A DNA stretch of 59,885 bases, taken from positions 1 to 59,885 of the forward strand of contig CAJUGG010000034.1 of assembly GCA_910585995.1 (NCBI GenBank), in the 5' to 3' direction. This DNA comes from an uncultured Lachnospiraceae bacterium. GTDB lineage: Bacteria; Bacillota; Clostridia; Lachnospirales; Lachnospiraceae. Below are positions 59,576 to 59,885 of this stretch, one piece after another. The translations under genes and the position numbers were made by a program. The stretch's first letter is position 1; every line of letters begins with the position of its first letter. The notes under the pieces are model-generated. The model saw only the letters and a list, made by a program, of their open reading frames with translations, was not told the origin of the DNA and searched no databases.

Positions 59576-59605
59576 ATTATATCATAATATATCGGAGAAC
59601 CGCAA
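59576..59605 (-). promoter_or_regulatory. Promoter of the BTAD regulator
   Basis: TTGCGG (59600-59605) and TATAAT (59576-59581) on the - strand are 18 bases apart. CGCAAG...CTTGCG arms overlapping the -35 side (about 59601-59616) could be an operator. Confidence 0.6.
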
Positions 59606-59628
59606 GAAAACTTGCGCCCCCACTCATG

Positions 59629-59661
59629 AAAAAAGGACTCCCTGAATAAGTTCTCAGGGAG
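59629..59661 (-). terminator. Terminator of the gene at the window end
   Basis: CTCCCTGA (59638-59645) and TCAGGGAG (59654-59661) form a stem with an 8-base loop, followed on the - strand by TCC and six T. It lies 13 bases after the stop of the partial gene. Confidence 0.85.
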
Positions 59662-59673
59662 CGTGTATCTGAC

Positions 59674-59885
59674 TTATAATATTGGATTTTCTTTAAAGTA
59701 AATGTGCAGATTTGTATGTCTTTGTAAGGAATGTAATTCTTCTTGTATGTATCTCCATGATGCTGGAAAACTTTCTGGAACTCCATTAACAACCTCTATA
59801 TCGAGAAATTTTATAAATAATGTTTCTCTCCCCATAAACTGTTCATAAAAGGCTTTTGAATATTGTGATTTTAATTCATCACTTA
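59674..59885 (-). CDS. Partial hypothetical protein, C-terminal end only
   Basis: An open frame runs off the right edge of the window and ends with TAA at 59674-59676. The visible 70 residues include LKSQYSKAFYEQFMGRETLF and SWRYIQEELHSLQRHTNLHI, a charged, helical, soluble sequence. I do not recognise it. It has no start within the window and a terminator follows it, so it is a separate gene upstream of the BTAD regulator. Confidence 0.65.
   Translation of the reverse strand, partial: SDELKSQYSKAFYEQFMGRETLFIKFLDIEVVNGVPESFPASWRYIQEELHSLQRHTNLHIYFKENPIL

Overview
The window looks like chromosome of a spore-forming Gram-positive anaerobe of the Clostridia, most like a Lachnospiraceae gut commensal. 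This rests on strong AAGGAGG-type ribosome binding sites, an alpha/beta-type small acid-soluble spore protein, a Csp-like subtilase, an ORF-dense layout with mostly one strand used, sortase-C pili with SpaA/Cna_B pilins, and a BTAD regulator. No rRNA, tRNA, CRISPR array, insertion sequence or phage integrase was seen.

Left part (1-18.2 kb), mostly metabolism. An IclR regulator and a phosphotransacetylase/phosphotransbutyrylase-type enzyme are on the + strand. A decayed trehalose operon follows on the - strand: a trehalose PTS EIIBC gene is joined by one large deletion to a 5'-truncated trehalose-6-phosphate hydrolase gene, with a degraded family-4 uracil-DNA glycosylase behind it. The promoter and palindromic operators of that operon are still intact. 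Next come an Ldh_2-type dehydrogenase, a Csp-like subtilase, and an amino-acid catabolic cluster (ArgD-like aminotransferase, cytidylate-kinase-like protein, APC permease, second class III aminotransferase, iron alcohol dehydrogenase) whose gene junctions carry strong hairpins. A spore protein gene and a kinase/PP2C/VWA triad (TerY-P or YegIKL type) with a nicotinamidase-like gene close this part.

Middle (18.3-36.4 kb), a compact anti-DNA defence island. A + strand restriction-modification pair ends 7 bp from the end of a nine-gene - strand run: jetD-jetA-jetB-jetC (Wadjet), an SGNH hydrolase, mcrB-mcrC, a zinc-ribbon UvrD-type helicase, and a NYN/PIN-like nuclease. All gaps are 77 bp or less and several starts are coupled to the stop before them. 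Upstream of jetD lies a probable type I toxin-antitoxin module: a 27-aa holin-like toxin and an antisense RNA whose promoter and first bases are an inverted copy of those of the toxin.

Right part (36.5-59.9 kb), a surface-fibre locus of about 20 kb on the - strand. It encodes a 2,724-aa putative tip adhesin, two LPSTG pilins, two class C sortases, and then, in the same direction and partly overlapping, a SipW-type signal peptidase with TasA/camelysin-like secreted proteins and membrane-anchored proteins with stalk-like repeats. Stem-loops sit at most junctions, including a 181-bp palindromic element. Upstream are a small duplicated-domain protein, a degenerate RelB/DinJ antitoxin, a degenerate AAA-ATPase/PD-(D/E)XK gene and a BTAD regulator that may control the locus.
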